NCBI RefSeq assembly: GCF_946892675.1
Contig: NZ_CAMPOV010000001.1
Span: forward strand, 1,152,033 to 1,216,032
DNA: 64,000 nt
DNA from: Arthrobacter sp. Marseille-P9274
GTDB taxonomy: Bacteria; Actinomycetota; Actinomycetes; Actinomycetales; Micrococcaceae
Direction: 5' to 3'
Shown here: positions 51,001 through 57,644 of the stretch, piece after piece
Position numbering within the stretch: the stretch's first letter is position 1
Layout of the letters: every line of letters starts with the position of its first letter
Position numbers and translations under genes: made by a program
Notes under the pieces: generated by a model
What the model was told of the DNA's origin: nothing
Seen by the model: only the letters and a program-made list of their open reading frames with translations
Databases searched by the model: none

Positions 51001-51520
51001 CGGCCATACCTCGCAGCTGGTGGCGGAGCTGATCGGGCGCAAGGTTACCGCCTGGAACCTCGCGCGCGGGGAACAGCCCGGTACGTATCCGGCCCACGCG
51101 CCACGCGGTCCCGTCGTCATGCTGACCGATGAGTACGCCGGTTCGGACGGCGACATCATCACGCAGGTGGCCAAACTCCGCGGCATCGGGCCGGTCGTCG
51201 GCACACGGACCTGGGGAGGCGTCGTCGGCATCGACGGCCGCTTCTCGCTGGTGGACGGCACCGGGGTCACCCAGCCCCGCTACGCCTTCTGGTTCACCCA
51301 GGGCGTCGGCTGGAGCGTGGAGAATTACGGAGTCGAACCAGACATCGAGGTGCCCTTCCCTCCGCATGCCTATGCCGCCGGCGAGGACCCGCAGCTGGAG
51401 CACGGCGTAGGCATCCTCAAGGAGATGCTCCAGGAACTGCCGACCGACCGGCCCCCGGCGCTGGCGGGCTACCCCGCCCTGCGGACCGCGCCGCTGCCGC
51501 CCCGTCCCCAGGGCAACTGA
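48023..51520 (+). CDS. Tricorn-type serine protease (S41)
   Basis: A 1165-residue homologue of tricorn protease, which cleaves peptides released by the proteasome. N-terminal beta-propeller repeats (HAGLVTFIAEDDVWVAPVDGGRAWRVS, NPRFSPDGSQIAWS) run to about residue 730. The C1 region holds His816 (GTSHAYV), a PDZ-like domain follows (GVKPGDIVAAVDGVPVD), and the C2 region has the nucleophile Ser1041 (YAGSDGD) and TWGGVVG. The catalytic residues are intact. An Ala/Pro/Gly-rich insertion of about 80 residues (about 370-450) interrupts the propeller. No signal peptide is seen. Its terminator is split by the IS element downstream. Confidence 0.88.
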   Translation: MTSSSYFRYPHLHAGLVTFIAEDDVWVAPVDGGRAWRVSSLQLPARNPRFSPDGSQIAWSVVQGSAPEAVAASTDGGDFRQLTYWGHPTTRMKGFTAAGEAIVTSAFQREESRHTWAHAVPLDGAVPRLLNFGPLDTIAFGPSVGDERPVVVGSVLSREPAWWKRYRGGTAGKLWIDRDGSGQFARLVPQLNGNLTDPMWIGGRVAFLSDHEGYGNLYSVLPDGSGLRRHTDHEDFYVRHAATDGQRVVFESAGELWLAEDLDAEPRKLELTLGSASTGRRRRPLNVERHLAAAVPNRDGSASVVETHGTVHWLTHRDGPSRVVEAAPGVRARLARPLGDDAVIYVADHGGAEALYVRRVFDDLPLQDAEPQVGGAVPASEEANPLPQPVSASAVLGGTSVALAPAPAVAAGSAGPQSGRSWLAGEGAAASIPARSGGDGPVAPSGTRIDFPERTRVSQLCASPDGKLAAVATEYGQLLLLDAESKELRELASTAHGAINDVVFSPDSNWVLWSEPVTAEGTRTRLRIGAARGGDAVHDITDGRFRDHSPAFTPDGKFAAFLSERSFDPVYDTHSFDLSFPQSTKPFLVALDSTTPSPFGPAVHGTVPEAEPRNDAEGEAEAQPARTAVDPVQLAGRIIPIPVAQGRYSDLSAVDGALLWLASDLSGVTGEGRASAEAPAEPHRLERFDISRREVTVLVPALDSYLVSGDRKRLVYVNQKKVRSVPVAAKVEEDSPENVRVDLSRIRVQLEPLKVWGQAFDEAWRLQRDFFWAEDMAGLDWEQVYRRYRPLVDRLGSHDDLVDLLWELHGELGTSHAYVTPAPAAEAGAGKQGLLGADLASTPAGWAVQRILAGESSDPLARSPLAAPGAGVKPGDIVAAVDGVPVDRRTGPAPLLSGAAGKTVELTIVHGPDSAEPGRQRRIAVVPISDEERLRYQNWVAGNRRIVQEASEGRFGYLHIPDMVARGWSQLHRDLDVETARDALIIDVRSNRGGHTSQLVAELIGRKVTAWNLARGEQPGTYPAHAPRGPVVMLTDEYAGSDGDIITQVAKLRGIGPVVGTRTWGGVVGIDGRFSLVDGTGVTQPRYAFWFTQGVGWSVENYGVEPDIEVPFPPHAYAAGEDPQLEHGVGILKEMLQELPTDRPPALAGYPALRTAPLPPRPQGN

Positions 51521-51556
51521 GCGTAGCCGCCGCGCCGCAAGCACGCGGCAACACGA

Positions 51557-51570
51557 GAGGGCCCGGCGCA
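51557..51570. terminator. Left half of the split tricorn/OsmC terminator
   Basis: GAGGGCCCGGCGCA, the exact complement of 53020-53033. Removing the IS element and one TCCA copy restores a 14-bp stem with the 6-nt loop ATCCAA between the two convergent genes. Confidence 0.85.
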
Positions 51571-51571
51571 A

Positions 51572-51575
51572 TCCA
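51572..51575. repeat. Target site duplication TCCA, left copy
   Basis: TCCA directly precedes the left inverted repeat and recurs directly after the right one at 53015-53018. Confidence 0.8.
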
Positions 51576-51608
51576 TGAAGTGCTCCCCGGAAGTTGGACT
51601 GAGAAATT
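51576..51608. repeat. IS left inverted repeat
   Basis: It begins TGAAGTGCTCCCCGGAAG and matches the complement of 52982-53014 at 27 of 33 positions. Confidence 0.88.
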
Positions 51609-51635
51609 CAGTTCCGACATCCGGGGAGCACTTTT
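51581..51635 (+). promoter_or_regulatory. Hairpin over the transposase ribosome site
   Basis: TGCTCCCCGG (51581-51590) pairs perfectly with CCGGGGAGCA (51621-51630), and the inner 20 nt pair imperfectly around GAAAT. GGGGAG in the right arm is the ribosome site of orfA, 7 nt before its ATG. CTTTT follows the stem. Transcripts entering from outside would fold it, while transcripts begun inside the left arm would not. Confidence 0.7.
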
Positions 51636-52124
51636 ATGTATGCACGTAGTTCGTTGTCGGTTGTGCAGCGGGAGGCCGCTGTAGCGTGGTTCGAGAAGGG
51701 CATCGCAGATACGGCGACCGCAACCATACTGGGCGTGGCCCGCTGGCCGGTTAGGCACCTTTATCGGCGGTGGAGGATCCATGGTCGAGGAGCGCTCGTG
51801 GGCAAACCGACAAAAAAGGCGTACTCGTTCGAGTTTAAGCTCGCCTTGGTAGAGAAGTTCCTGGCCGGTGAGAGCGCTTCGGACCTCGCGGCTGAGGCGG
51901 ACCTGTCCTCACCTCGTCTGCTCGAGACATGGGTACGGGTATATCACCGCCAGGGCGCGGACGCCCTGCGTCCGAAGCCTAAAGGCAGACCGAGGAAGCC
52001 CGGCGCTCCACCGCCGGCGGAGCCATCTGAACTGGAGCGGCTGCGCCGGGAGAATGAACGGCTGCGGGCGGAAGTGGCCTACCTGGGAAAATTGCGGGCC
52101 TTGAGGGCACCAAAACAACGGTGA
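51636..52124 (+). CDS. IS3-family transposase OrfA
   Basis: A 162-residue protein with a helix-turn-helix in the first half (REAAVAWFEKGIADTATATILGVARWPVRHLYRRW), a second (KLALVEKFLAGESASDLAAEADLSSPRLLETWVRVY), a Pro/Lys-rich hinge and a C-terminal leucine-zipper-like stretch (ELERLRRENERLRAEVAYLGKL). In IS3 elements OrfA binds the ends and regulates. GGGGAG lies 7 nt before the ATG inside a hairpin. Its TGA overlaps the orfB GTG. An AAAA run in CCAAAACAA near the end is a possible -1 slippage point for an OrfAB fusion. Confidence 0.92.
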   Translation: MYARSSLSVVQREAAVAWFEKGIADTATATILGVARWPVRHLYRRWRIHGRGALVGKPTKKAYSFEFKLALVEKFLAGESASDLAAEADLSSPRLLETWVRVYHRQGADALRPKPKGRPRKPGAPPPAEPSELERLRRENERLRAEVAYLGKLRALRAPKQR

Positions 52125-52975
52125 AGGTTCAGGCCATCATCGCCCTCAAGGCCGACTTTTCGCTGCCGGTTCTGCTGCAGGTCGCCGGCTTGGCCCGTTC
52201 GACGTTCTTCTACCACCAGGCCCGACTCAGGGCTCCCGACCCGAAGGAAGCAGTCAAGAGCGCTGCCACGACCATCTTCACAAAGAACCATGGCAGATAC
52301 GGGCACCGCCGCATCCACACTGAACTGACCCGGCAAGGGTGGACGATCGCGAAGAAGACCGTGCTGAAGCTCATGCGTTCCCTGCAGCTCGTCTGCAAGG
52401 TCCGGCAAAGGAAACGCTACAACTCCTACCAAGGCGAACAGGGCAAAACTGCCCCCAATCTGCTGAACCGGGACTTCGATGCCGATGCCCCGAACCAGAA
52501 GTGGGTAACGGATGTGACCGAGTTCAGAGTCGACGGTCGAAAACTCTACCTCTCACCCGTCATGGACCTTTTCGACCGGCAGATCCTCTCCTACACCGTC
52601 GGCCTGTCCCCGAACCTGGCGCTCACCAACACCTCACTGCGTATGGCGCTGGCAACGCTCGAGTATGGGCAGAAACCGATCGTGCACTCAGACCAGGGAT
52701 TCCAATACCAGCACGCCTCATGGCGGAGACTCCTGCAGGGCGCCAACGCCATCCAATCGATGTCCCGCAAGGGCAACTGCTACGACAACGCAGTGATGGA
52801 AAACTTCTTCGGACACCTCAAGGAAGAGCTCTTCCACCATGTCCGATTCCTCAGCACCGGCGCACTCACATCAGCCATCCACGAATACATCCGCTGGTAC
52901 AACACCGAAAGGATCTCCACAAAGCTTGAGGGCCTGAGCCCGGTGCAATACCGTGCTCAGGCCCTCAAGGTTTAG
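52121..52975 (+). CDS. IS3-family transposase OrfB (DDE catalytic part)
   Basis: A 284-residue frame in -1 relative to orfA. It begins with an HTH_21-like stretch (KNHGRYGHRRIHTELTRQG), followed by the rve integrase core. The catalytic acids are visible in WVTDVTEFRVDGRKLYLSPVMDLF, VHSDQGFQYQH and GNCYDNAVMENFFGHLKEEL. No interruption is seen. It could be made from the GTG at 52121 by coupling or as a frameshifted OrfAB protein. A strong hairpin overlaps its last codons. Confidence 0.94.
   Translation: MKVQAIIALKADFSLPVLLQVAGLARSTFFYHQARLRAPDPKEAVKSAATTIFTKNHGRYGHRRIHTELTRQGWTIAKKTVLKLMRSLQLVCKVRQRKRYNSYQGEQGKTAPNLLNRDFDADAPNQKWVTDVTEFRVDGRKLYLSPVMDLFDRQILSYTVGLSPNLALTNTSLRMALATLEYGQKPIVHSDQGFQYQHASWRRLLQGANAIQSMSRKGNCYDNAVMENFFGHLKEELFHHVRFLSTGALTSAIHEYIRWYNTERISTKLEGLSPVQYRAQALKV
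52925..52969 (+). terminator. IS-borne hairpin at the end of orfB
   Basis: CTTGAGGGCCTGAGC and GCTCAGGCCCTCAAG form a perfect 15-bp stem, extended inside by CGGT/ACCG around GCAAT. It lies within the last orfB codons and just before the stop, so it probably acts as the terminator of the element. Confidence 0.65.
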
Positions 52976-52981
52976 GCTCTT

Positions 52982-53014
52982 AATTACCCAGTCCAGCTTC
53001 AGGGGACCAGTTCA
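52982..53014. repeat. IS right inverted repeat
   Basis: It ends GGGGACCAGTTCA; its complement begins TGAACTGGTCCCCTGAAG, matching the left end at 27 of 33 positions. Confidence 0.88.
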
Positions 53015-53018
53015 TCCA
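53015..53018. repeat. Target site duplication TCCA, right copy
   Basis: Second copy of the 4-bp duplication, directly after the right inverted repeat. Confidence 0.8.
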
Positions 53019-53019
53019 A

Positions 53020-53033
53020 TGCGCCGGGCCCTC
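53020..53033. terminator. Right half of the split tricorn/OsmC terminator
   Basis: TGCGCCGGGCCCTC, complementary over all 14 bases to 51557-51570. It lies 23 nt beyond the OsmC stop codon. Confidence 0.85.
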
Positions 53034-53055
53034 GGTCCGTCTAACGGCGGAACCG

Positions 53056-53493
53056 TCAGGAATTCAGCGTCGCGTCGAGCGTGATGCTCGGGACCGAGGC
53101 CAGGGCCTTGGAGACGGGGCAGCCTTCCTTGGCGGCCTGGGCGCTCTTCTGGAAGTCGGCGTCGCTGATGCCGGGGACGGTCGCCTTGACGATCAGGCGG
53201 ATCTCGCTGATCTGCGGCCCGTTCGAGGTGTCGAAATCCACCTCGGCGGCGGTCTCGATGCTCTCCGGTGCGTGGCCGGCCTCCTTGAGGATGTTGCTGA
53301 AGGCCATGGAGAAGCAGGCCGAGTGGGCAGCGGCGATCATCTCCTCCGGGCTGGTCTTGTCCTTGGCGTCCTCGGCGCGGGCCTTCCAGGTGACGTCGTA
53401 GGTGCCCAGGCCGGAAGTATCGAGGGAAGTCTGGCCGGAGCCGGAGAAGAGGTCGCCCTTCCAGACGGTGTGGGCCGAACGTGTTGTAGCCAT
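53056..53493 (-). CDS. OsmC-family peroxiredoxin
   Basis: A 145-residue OsmC/Ohr-fold protein. The two redox cysteines are in AAHSACFSMAF (about residue 60) and KEGCPVSKAL (about residue 126), with SPEEMIAAAHSAC and SGLGTYDVTWKAR typical of the OsmC branch (OsmC-like hydroperoxide reductase rather than Ohr). It should reduce organic hydroperoxides in the cytoplasm. The ATG at 53493 has AAGGAG 5 nt upstream. A 20-bp GC palindrome lies 46-65 nt upstream of the start. Confidence 0.87.
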   Translation of the reverse strand: MATTRSAHTVWKGDLFSGSGQTSLDTSGLGTYDVTWKARAEDAKDKTSPEEMIAAAHSACFSMAFSNILKEAGHAPESIETAAEVDFDTSNGPQISEIRLIVKATVPGISDADFQKSAQAAKEGCPVSKALASVPSITLDATLNS

Positions 53494-53538
53494 GTGCACT
53501 CCTTGCGTAGGAATCGTCCTGTTGTGCTTCTTCCTTCA

Positions 53539-53558
53539 GGCGCCGCCGCGGCGGCGCC
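53539..53558. repeat. 20-bp perfect palindrome upstream of osmC-like gene
   Basis: GGCGCCGCCGCGGCGGCGCC reads the same on both strands and is flanked on each side by purine-rich GGAAGAAG on the minus strand. It lies between the terminator at 53613-53650 and the OsmC start. It could be an operator or a hairpin in the leader; no family of sites was recognised. Confidence 0.5.
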
Positions 53559-53612
53559 TTCTTCCTCATCCTAGGGGCGCGGCTGGGGCAAGGCCACCGG
53601 GGCCCGAACATG

Positions 53613-53650
53613 AAGACGGCCGGCCTCCCGGAGGGGAAGCCGGCCGTCTT
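53613..53650 (-). terminator. Hairpin terminator after the small membrane protein
   Basis: AAGACGGCCGGC pairs with GCCGGCCGTCTT (12 bp) with a CTCCCGGAGGGGAA-type interior, 12 nt beyond the stop of the leftward gene at 53662. Confidence 0.75.
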
Positions 53651-53661
53651 GGGACCAGGGG

Positions 53662-54015
53662 CTACTGCCAGAGCGTGGCTACGGCGATGTTGATCAGGGC
53701 CATGCCGCCGACGGCGTGGGCCAGCCCGGTGGAGACCGGCTCGCCCTTCTTCTGCTTGCGGTAGCCGATCAGGGCCGCCACGAAGACGACCAGGGCGATG
53801 ATCAGCTTGACCGCGACCTTGATGTTGTTGACCTCGGCGAGGTCGCCCATTTCGATCACGCCGACGAGCAGCAGGCCGGTCAGCAGCTGGACCCAGGCGC
53901 CGTGGAACTGCCAGGGGCTGACTCCGGGCCTGCGGAAGTTGGCGAACCAGACGCCGACGATGGCCGCGGCCCCGACGACGTGGACGAAAAGCAAGAGATA
54001 CCGAAGGAATTCCAT
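53662..54015 (-). CDS. Small four-helix membrane protein
   Basis: A 117-residue protein with four hydrophobic segments (about residues 4-24, 38-55, 66-84 and 95-115). Histidines at residue 12 (LFVHVVG) and in PWQFHGAW and GLAHAVGG could bind a cofactor. Similar short integral membrane proteins occur widely in actinobacteria without an assigned function. It has its own hairpin terminator and lies 182 nt downstream of sucB, beyond the sucB terminator, so it is a separate unit. Confidence 0.75.
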   Translation of the reverse strand: MEFLRYLLLFVHVVGAAAIVGVWFANFRRPGVSPWQFHGAWVQLLTGLLLVGVIEMGDLAEVNNIKVAVKLIIALVVFVAALIGYRKQKKGEPVSTGLAHAVGGMALINIAVATLWQ

Positions 54016-54129
54016 ACTGTCGATCCTATCGACAGGGGAACCGCTGTCCCGCTCCCGAACCCGGCGGAGCGGGTAACTTTTCTACAACGCGTAGTACCGT
54101 CGGGGGAGAGGCGCGGAAACAAAGCAAAG

Positions 54130-54177
54130 AGCGACGTCGGGTGCACCCTTGCGAAAAGGAGTGCACCCGACGTCGCT
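54130..54177 (-). terminator. Terminator after sucB
   Basis: A perfect 17-bp stem, AGCGACGTCGGGTGCAC with its complement, and a 14-nt loop; on the minus strand CTTTGCTTTG follows. It ends the sucB transcript. Confidence 0.9.
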
Positions 54178-54197
54178 AATGGCCTGCGGCCGGCGGT

Positions 54198-55937
54198 CTA
54201 GAGCCCGAGGTCCGCCTCGAACGCGCCGCCTTCGAGGCGTGCCTTCATGGTCTGCAGGAACCGTCCCGCGTCCGCGCCGTCGACCAGGCGGTGGTCGTAG
54301 GTCAGGGCGAGGTAGACCATGGAGCGGATGGCAACCGCGTCTTCGCCATCAGGTCCCGTGACGACCACGGGGCGCTTGACGATGGCGCCGACGCCGAGGA
54401 TGCCCACCTGCGGCTGGTTGATGATCGGGGTGTCGAAGAGGGCTCCGACGCTGCCCAGGTTGGTGATGCTGAACGTGCCGCCGGACAGCTCGTCCGGACC
54501 GATCTTGTTGGTCCGGGTGCGGTCTGCCACGTCCGCGATCTTGCCCGCCAGTCCGGCCATGTTCAGGCTGCCCGCGTCACTGATGACGGGGACGAGCAGG
54601 CCCTTCTCCGTATCGACGGCGATCGCCAGGTGCTCGGCGTTGTGGTAGGTGATTTCCTGCTTCTCTTCGTCGTAGGACGCGTTGAGCTTCGGGTGCTGCT
54701 TCAGCGCCTCGGCCACGGCCTTGGCGAAGAAGGGCAGGAAGGTCAGCTTCACACCGTTCTGCTGCTGGAAGGAATTCTTCGCAGCGGCACGGAGTTTGGC
54801 GATCTTGGTGACATCGACCTCGATGACCTGGGTCAGCTGGGTGGAGGTGTCCAGCGACTCGCGCATGCGGCGGGCGATGACCTGGCGGATGCGCGGAGCC
54901 TTCTCCACGGTGCCGCGCTTGGCGGAATCCGCAGGCGCGGCCGGGGCGGCTGCCGCTGCGGGGGCGCTGGCTGCCGGGGCCGAGGAGGCCTTGGCGGCTT
55001 CGGCGGCGGAGAGCACGTCCTGCTTGCGGATGCGGCCACCCACGCCGGTGCCGGTCACGATGGACAGGTCGACGCTGTGCTGGTTGGCGAGCTTGCGCAC
55101 CAGCGGGGTCACGTAGCCGGCCTCGGTGGCCGGGGCCGCTTCGGCTGCCGGAGCGGGCTGGGCCGGTGCGGCGGGGGCTGGAGCCTCCTGCTTCGGCGCC
55201 TCTTCCTTGACCGGTGCCGGTGCCTGGGCGGCCGGCTCCTCTACAGGTGCCGGGCGGTCGCCGGACGGGGCGGCGGCAGTCGGCTCGGCCTTGGCCGGTG
55301 CGGCTTCAGCCGGCGCTGCGGCTCCGGAGCCGATGATGGCGAGCACGGAGCCGACCTCGGCCGTCTCATCTTCGCCGACGCGGATCTCCTGCAGGGTTCC
55401 GGCCACCGGGGAGGGAATCTCGGTGTCGACCTTGTCAGTGGAAACCTCGAGCAGCGGCTCGTCGACCTCGACCGAGTCGCCGACCTGCTTCAGCCAGCGG
55501 GTGACAGTGCCCTCGGTGACGCTCTCGCCCAGCGCGGGCAGTTTGACCTCGGTGCCTTCGCCGGTGCCGGCGGCGGCGGGCTTGGACTCGGGAGCCGGCG
55601 CCGCTGCTTCTTCCTGGGCGGGCTGTTCGGCCGGAGCCTCCTGCGGGGCTTCTTCCTTGGCGGGCGCCTCGGGGGCGGCCTCGGCCGAGCCGGAACCCGA
55701 ACCGTCGCCGATGCGCACCAGCGCAGCTCCGACGTCGGCCGTCTCGTCTTCGGCGACCAGGATCTCCTCGACCACGCCGGCAACCGGGGAAGGAATTTCG
55801 GTGTCGACCTTGTCGGTGGAAACTTCGAGCAGGGGTTCGTCTACTTCGACCCGGTCGCCGACCTGCTTCAGCCAGCGAGTGACGGTGCCTTCGGTGACGC
55901 TTTCACCGAGTGCGGGCAAGTTAACGGTTTCAGACAT
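54198..55937 (-). CDS. sucB: Dihydrolipoamide acyltransferase (E2), two lipoyl domains
   Basis: A 579-residue E2. Two lipoyl domains (starting at residues 1 and about 130) each carry [13 protein letters not shown] with the lipoylated Lys. Ala/Pro/Glu-rich hinges follow, then a peripheral-subunit binding domain ([35 protein letters not shown]) and the catalytic domain ending [16 protein letters not shown] with the active-site DHR..DG. In actinobacteria this protein (DlaT/SucB) serves pyruvate dehydrogenase and may be shared with the 2-oxoglutarate complex, so substrate choice is uncertain. lpdA, for E3, lies just upstream. The repeated lipoyl domains are nearly identical at DNA level in places. 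Confidence 0.93.
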   Translation of the reverse strand: MSETVNLPALGESVTEGTVTRWLKQVGDRVEVDEPLLEVSTDKVDTEIPSPVAGVVEEILVAEDETADVGAALVRIGDGSGSGSAEAAPEAPAKEEAPQEAPAEQPAQEEAAAPAPESKPAAAGTGEGTEVKLPALGESVTEGTVTRWLKQVGDSVEVDEPLLEVSTDKVDTEIPSPVAGTLQEIRVGEDETAEVGSVLAIIGSGAAAPAEAAPAKAEPTAAAPSGDRPAPVEEPAAQAPAPVKEEAPKQEAPAPAAPAQPAPAAEAAPATEAGYVTPLVRKLANQHSVDLSIVTGTGVGGRIRKQDVLSAAEAAKASSAPAASAPAAAAAPAAPADSAKRGTVEKAPRIRQVIARRMRESLDTSTQLTQVIEVDVTKIAKLRAAAKNSFQQQNGVKLTFLPFFAKAVAEALKQHPKLNASYDEEKQEITYHNAEHLAIAVDTEKGLLVPVISDAGSLNMAGLAGKIADVADRTRTNKIGPDELSGGTFSITNLGSVGALFDTPIINQPQVGILGVGAIVKRPVVVTGPDGEDAVAIRSMVYLALTYDHRLVDGADAGRFLQTMKARLEGGAFEADLGL

Positions 55938-56011
55938 GTCGTCCCCGTTCTCCTAATTCTTTGTGTCTAAGGCCCAGGCCGCGCAAAGGGGCCGGGAAGT
56001 CCTGTGATTGA

Positions 56012-56050
56012 GCTTAGTCCACCCGGCCCGTGCGGGCGGGTGGACTAAGC
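56012..56050 (-). terminator. Terminator after lpdA
   Basis: GCTTAGTCCACCCG pairs perfectly with CGGGTGGACTAAGC (14 bp), 12 nt beyond the lpdA stop. It separates lpdA from sucB, so the two are not simply one operon. Confidence 0.75.
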
Positions 56051-56062
56051 AAAGGCGTGTTC

Positions 56063-57445
56063 TTAGCCGTGCAGCGGACGGCCGGCCAGGGCCATGGCCG
56101 CTTCGCCGAGCGATTCGTTCTGCGTCGGGTGGGCGTGGATCAGGGCCGCCACGTCCTCCGGGTAGGCCTCCCAGCTGACGATCAGCTGCGCCTCGCCGAT
56201 CTGCTCGCCGATGCGGCCGCCGATCATGTGCATGCCGACGATGGGGCCGTCTTTCTGGCGGACCATCTTGATGATGCCGCTGGTGCCCAGGATGGAGCTC
56301 TTGCCGTTGCCGGCGAGGTTGTACTCGGCGGTCTCGACGTTCTCCTTGCCGAACTTCTCCTCGGCCTGCGGCTGATTGAGGCCGACGGAGGCGATTTCCG
56401 GCTCGCAGAAGGTCACCTTCGGGATCTTGATGTCCTCGACGACGGCCGGGTTGTTGCCCGCGATTTCCTCGGCAACGAAGATGCCCTGCTGGAAGCCGCG
56501 GTGGGCCAGCTGCACGCCGGGAACGATGTCGCCGACGGCGTAGATGTTGCCGACGCCGGTGTGGCAGCGCTCGTCGGTGATGACAAAGCCCCGGTCAACG
56601 GTGATGCCGTTGTCCTCGAAGCCGAGGCCGGAGGTGGCGGCCCCGCGTCCCACGGCGACCAGCAGCAGGTCCGCGTCGAACGTCTTGCCGTCCGCCAGCG
56701 TGACGACGACGCCGTTCTCGGTCTGCTCGGCCTTCTCGAAGAAGACACCGGTGTTGAACTTGATGCCGCGCTTCTTGAACGCCCGCTCGAGGTTCTTGAT
56801 GATCGCCGGATCCTCGTTCGGGACCAGCGAGGGCAGGCCCTCGACGATGGTCACGTCGACGCCGAAGGACTTCCAGACGGAGGCGAACTCCACGCCGATC
56901 ACGCCGCCGCCGAGGATGACAGCCTTCTCGGGCAGCTCGGTCAGGTCGAGGGCCTCCTCGGAGGTGATGACCTTCCCGCCGATTTCCAGGCCCGGCAGGG
57001 TCTTGGAGTACGAGCCGGTAGCCAGGATGATGTTCTTGCCGGTGTAGGTCGTTCCGTTGACCTCGATGGTGTCCTTGCCGGTCAGCTTGCCTTCACCCTC
57101 GATGACCGTGATGCCGCGCATCTTGATGAGTCCGCTCAGGCCCTTGAACTTGCCGGCGACGATGCCGTCCTTGTAGGCCTTGACCGCGCTCATGTCGATC
57201 GAATCCAGCGTGACGTTGACGCCGTACTTGGAAGACGTCCGGGCGTGGTCGGCCAGCTCGGCCGAGTGCAGCATGGCCTTGGTGGGGATGCAGCCCCAGT
57301 GCAGGCAGGTGCCTCCCAGCTTGCCCTTTTCGACCAGGCCGACGGTGAATCCCAGCTGCACGGCACGCAGCGCCGCGGCGTATCCGCCGCTACCGCCGCC
57401 GAGGATCAGGATGTCGAACTCTTGCGCAGTTGCCGAATCGGCCAC
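56063..57445 (-). CDS. lpdA: Dihydrolipoamide dehydrogenase (E3)
   Basis: A 460-residue flavoprotein disulfide reductase that reoxidises dihydrolipoyl groups with NAD. The FAD loop FDILILGGGSGGYAAALRAVQLG is followed by the redox pair GGTCLHWGCIPTKA, the NAD loop VILGGGVIGVEFASVW, the second FAD site YAVGDIV, and the C-terminal IHAHPTQNESLGEA with the catalytic His-Glu. The GTG at 57445 has GAGGGAGC 6 nt upstream; a longer open frame to 57547 is not supported. The product should serve E2 from sucB. Confidence 0.95.
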   Translation of the reverse strand: MADSATAQEFDILILGGGSGGYAAALRAVQLGFTVGLVEKGKLGGTCLHWGCIPTKAMLHSAELADHARTSSKYGVNVTLDSIDMSAVKAYKDGIVAGKFKGLSGLIKMRGITVIEGEGKLTGKDTIEVNGTTYTGKNIILATGSYSKTLPGLEIGGKVITSEEALDLTELPEKAVILGGGVIGVEFASVWKSFGVDVTIVEGLPSLVPNEDPAIIKNLERAFKKRGIKFNTGVFFEKAEQTENGVVVTLADGKTFDADLLLVAVGRGAATSGLGFEDNGITVDRGFVITDERCHTGVGNIYAVGDIVPGVQLAHRGFQQGIFVAEEIAGNNPAVVEDIKIPKVTFCEPEIASVGLNQPQAEEKFGKENVETAEYNLAGNGKSSILGTSGIIKMVRQKDGPIVGMHMIGGRIGEQIGEAQLIVSWEAYPEDVAALIHAHPTQNESLGEAAMALAGRPLHG

Positions 57446-57644
57446 GTGTACGCTCCCTCGATATTTTTGGACGTGCCGCTGCACGCCTGCTGTTTGATTG
57501 GGTGAAGTGATCTTCGATGTTTTGACTCTCACCTTAGCCCCACCCATATTCCATCATCTACTTGATGAAGGTCCGGCGGGGCCCGTTTGTGCCGGGATTC
57601 ACCCGGTGCTGTGACAGCCGAAACGAGCTTGTGCTGCCCGGCGC

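Larger units (their letters stand above)
51576..53014 (+). mobile_element. IS3-family insertion sequence (IS150-like), intact
   Basis: A 1439-bp element with 33-bp terminal inverted repeats (27 of 33 matched), two overlapping transposase frames and a 4-bp TCCA target duplication. Ends are TGAAGTG...CAGTTCA. Orientation is left to right. Two-frame layout and DDE residues place it in IS3; the ends and the about 1.4-kb length are IS150-like, which is inference. Codon use is visibly less GC-rich than the host genes. Both frames are open, so it may be active. Confidence 0.93.

Noticed and set aside
52100-52124. Canonical X-XXY-YYZ slippery heptamer between orfA and orfB
   Set aside because: Only an AAAA run (CCA AAA CAA) is in register; frameshifting is possible but a GTGA start/stop overlap explains orfB expression equally well.
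57446-57547. Longer lpdA start at 57547
   Set aside because: The extra 34 residues are not family-like, and GAGGGAGC sits at good distance from the GTG at 57445.
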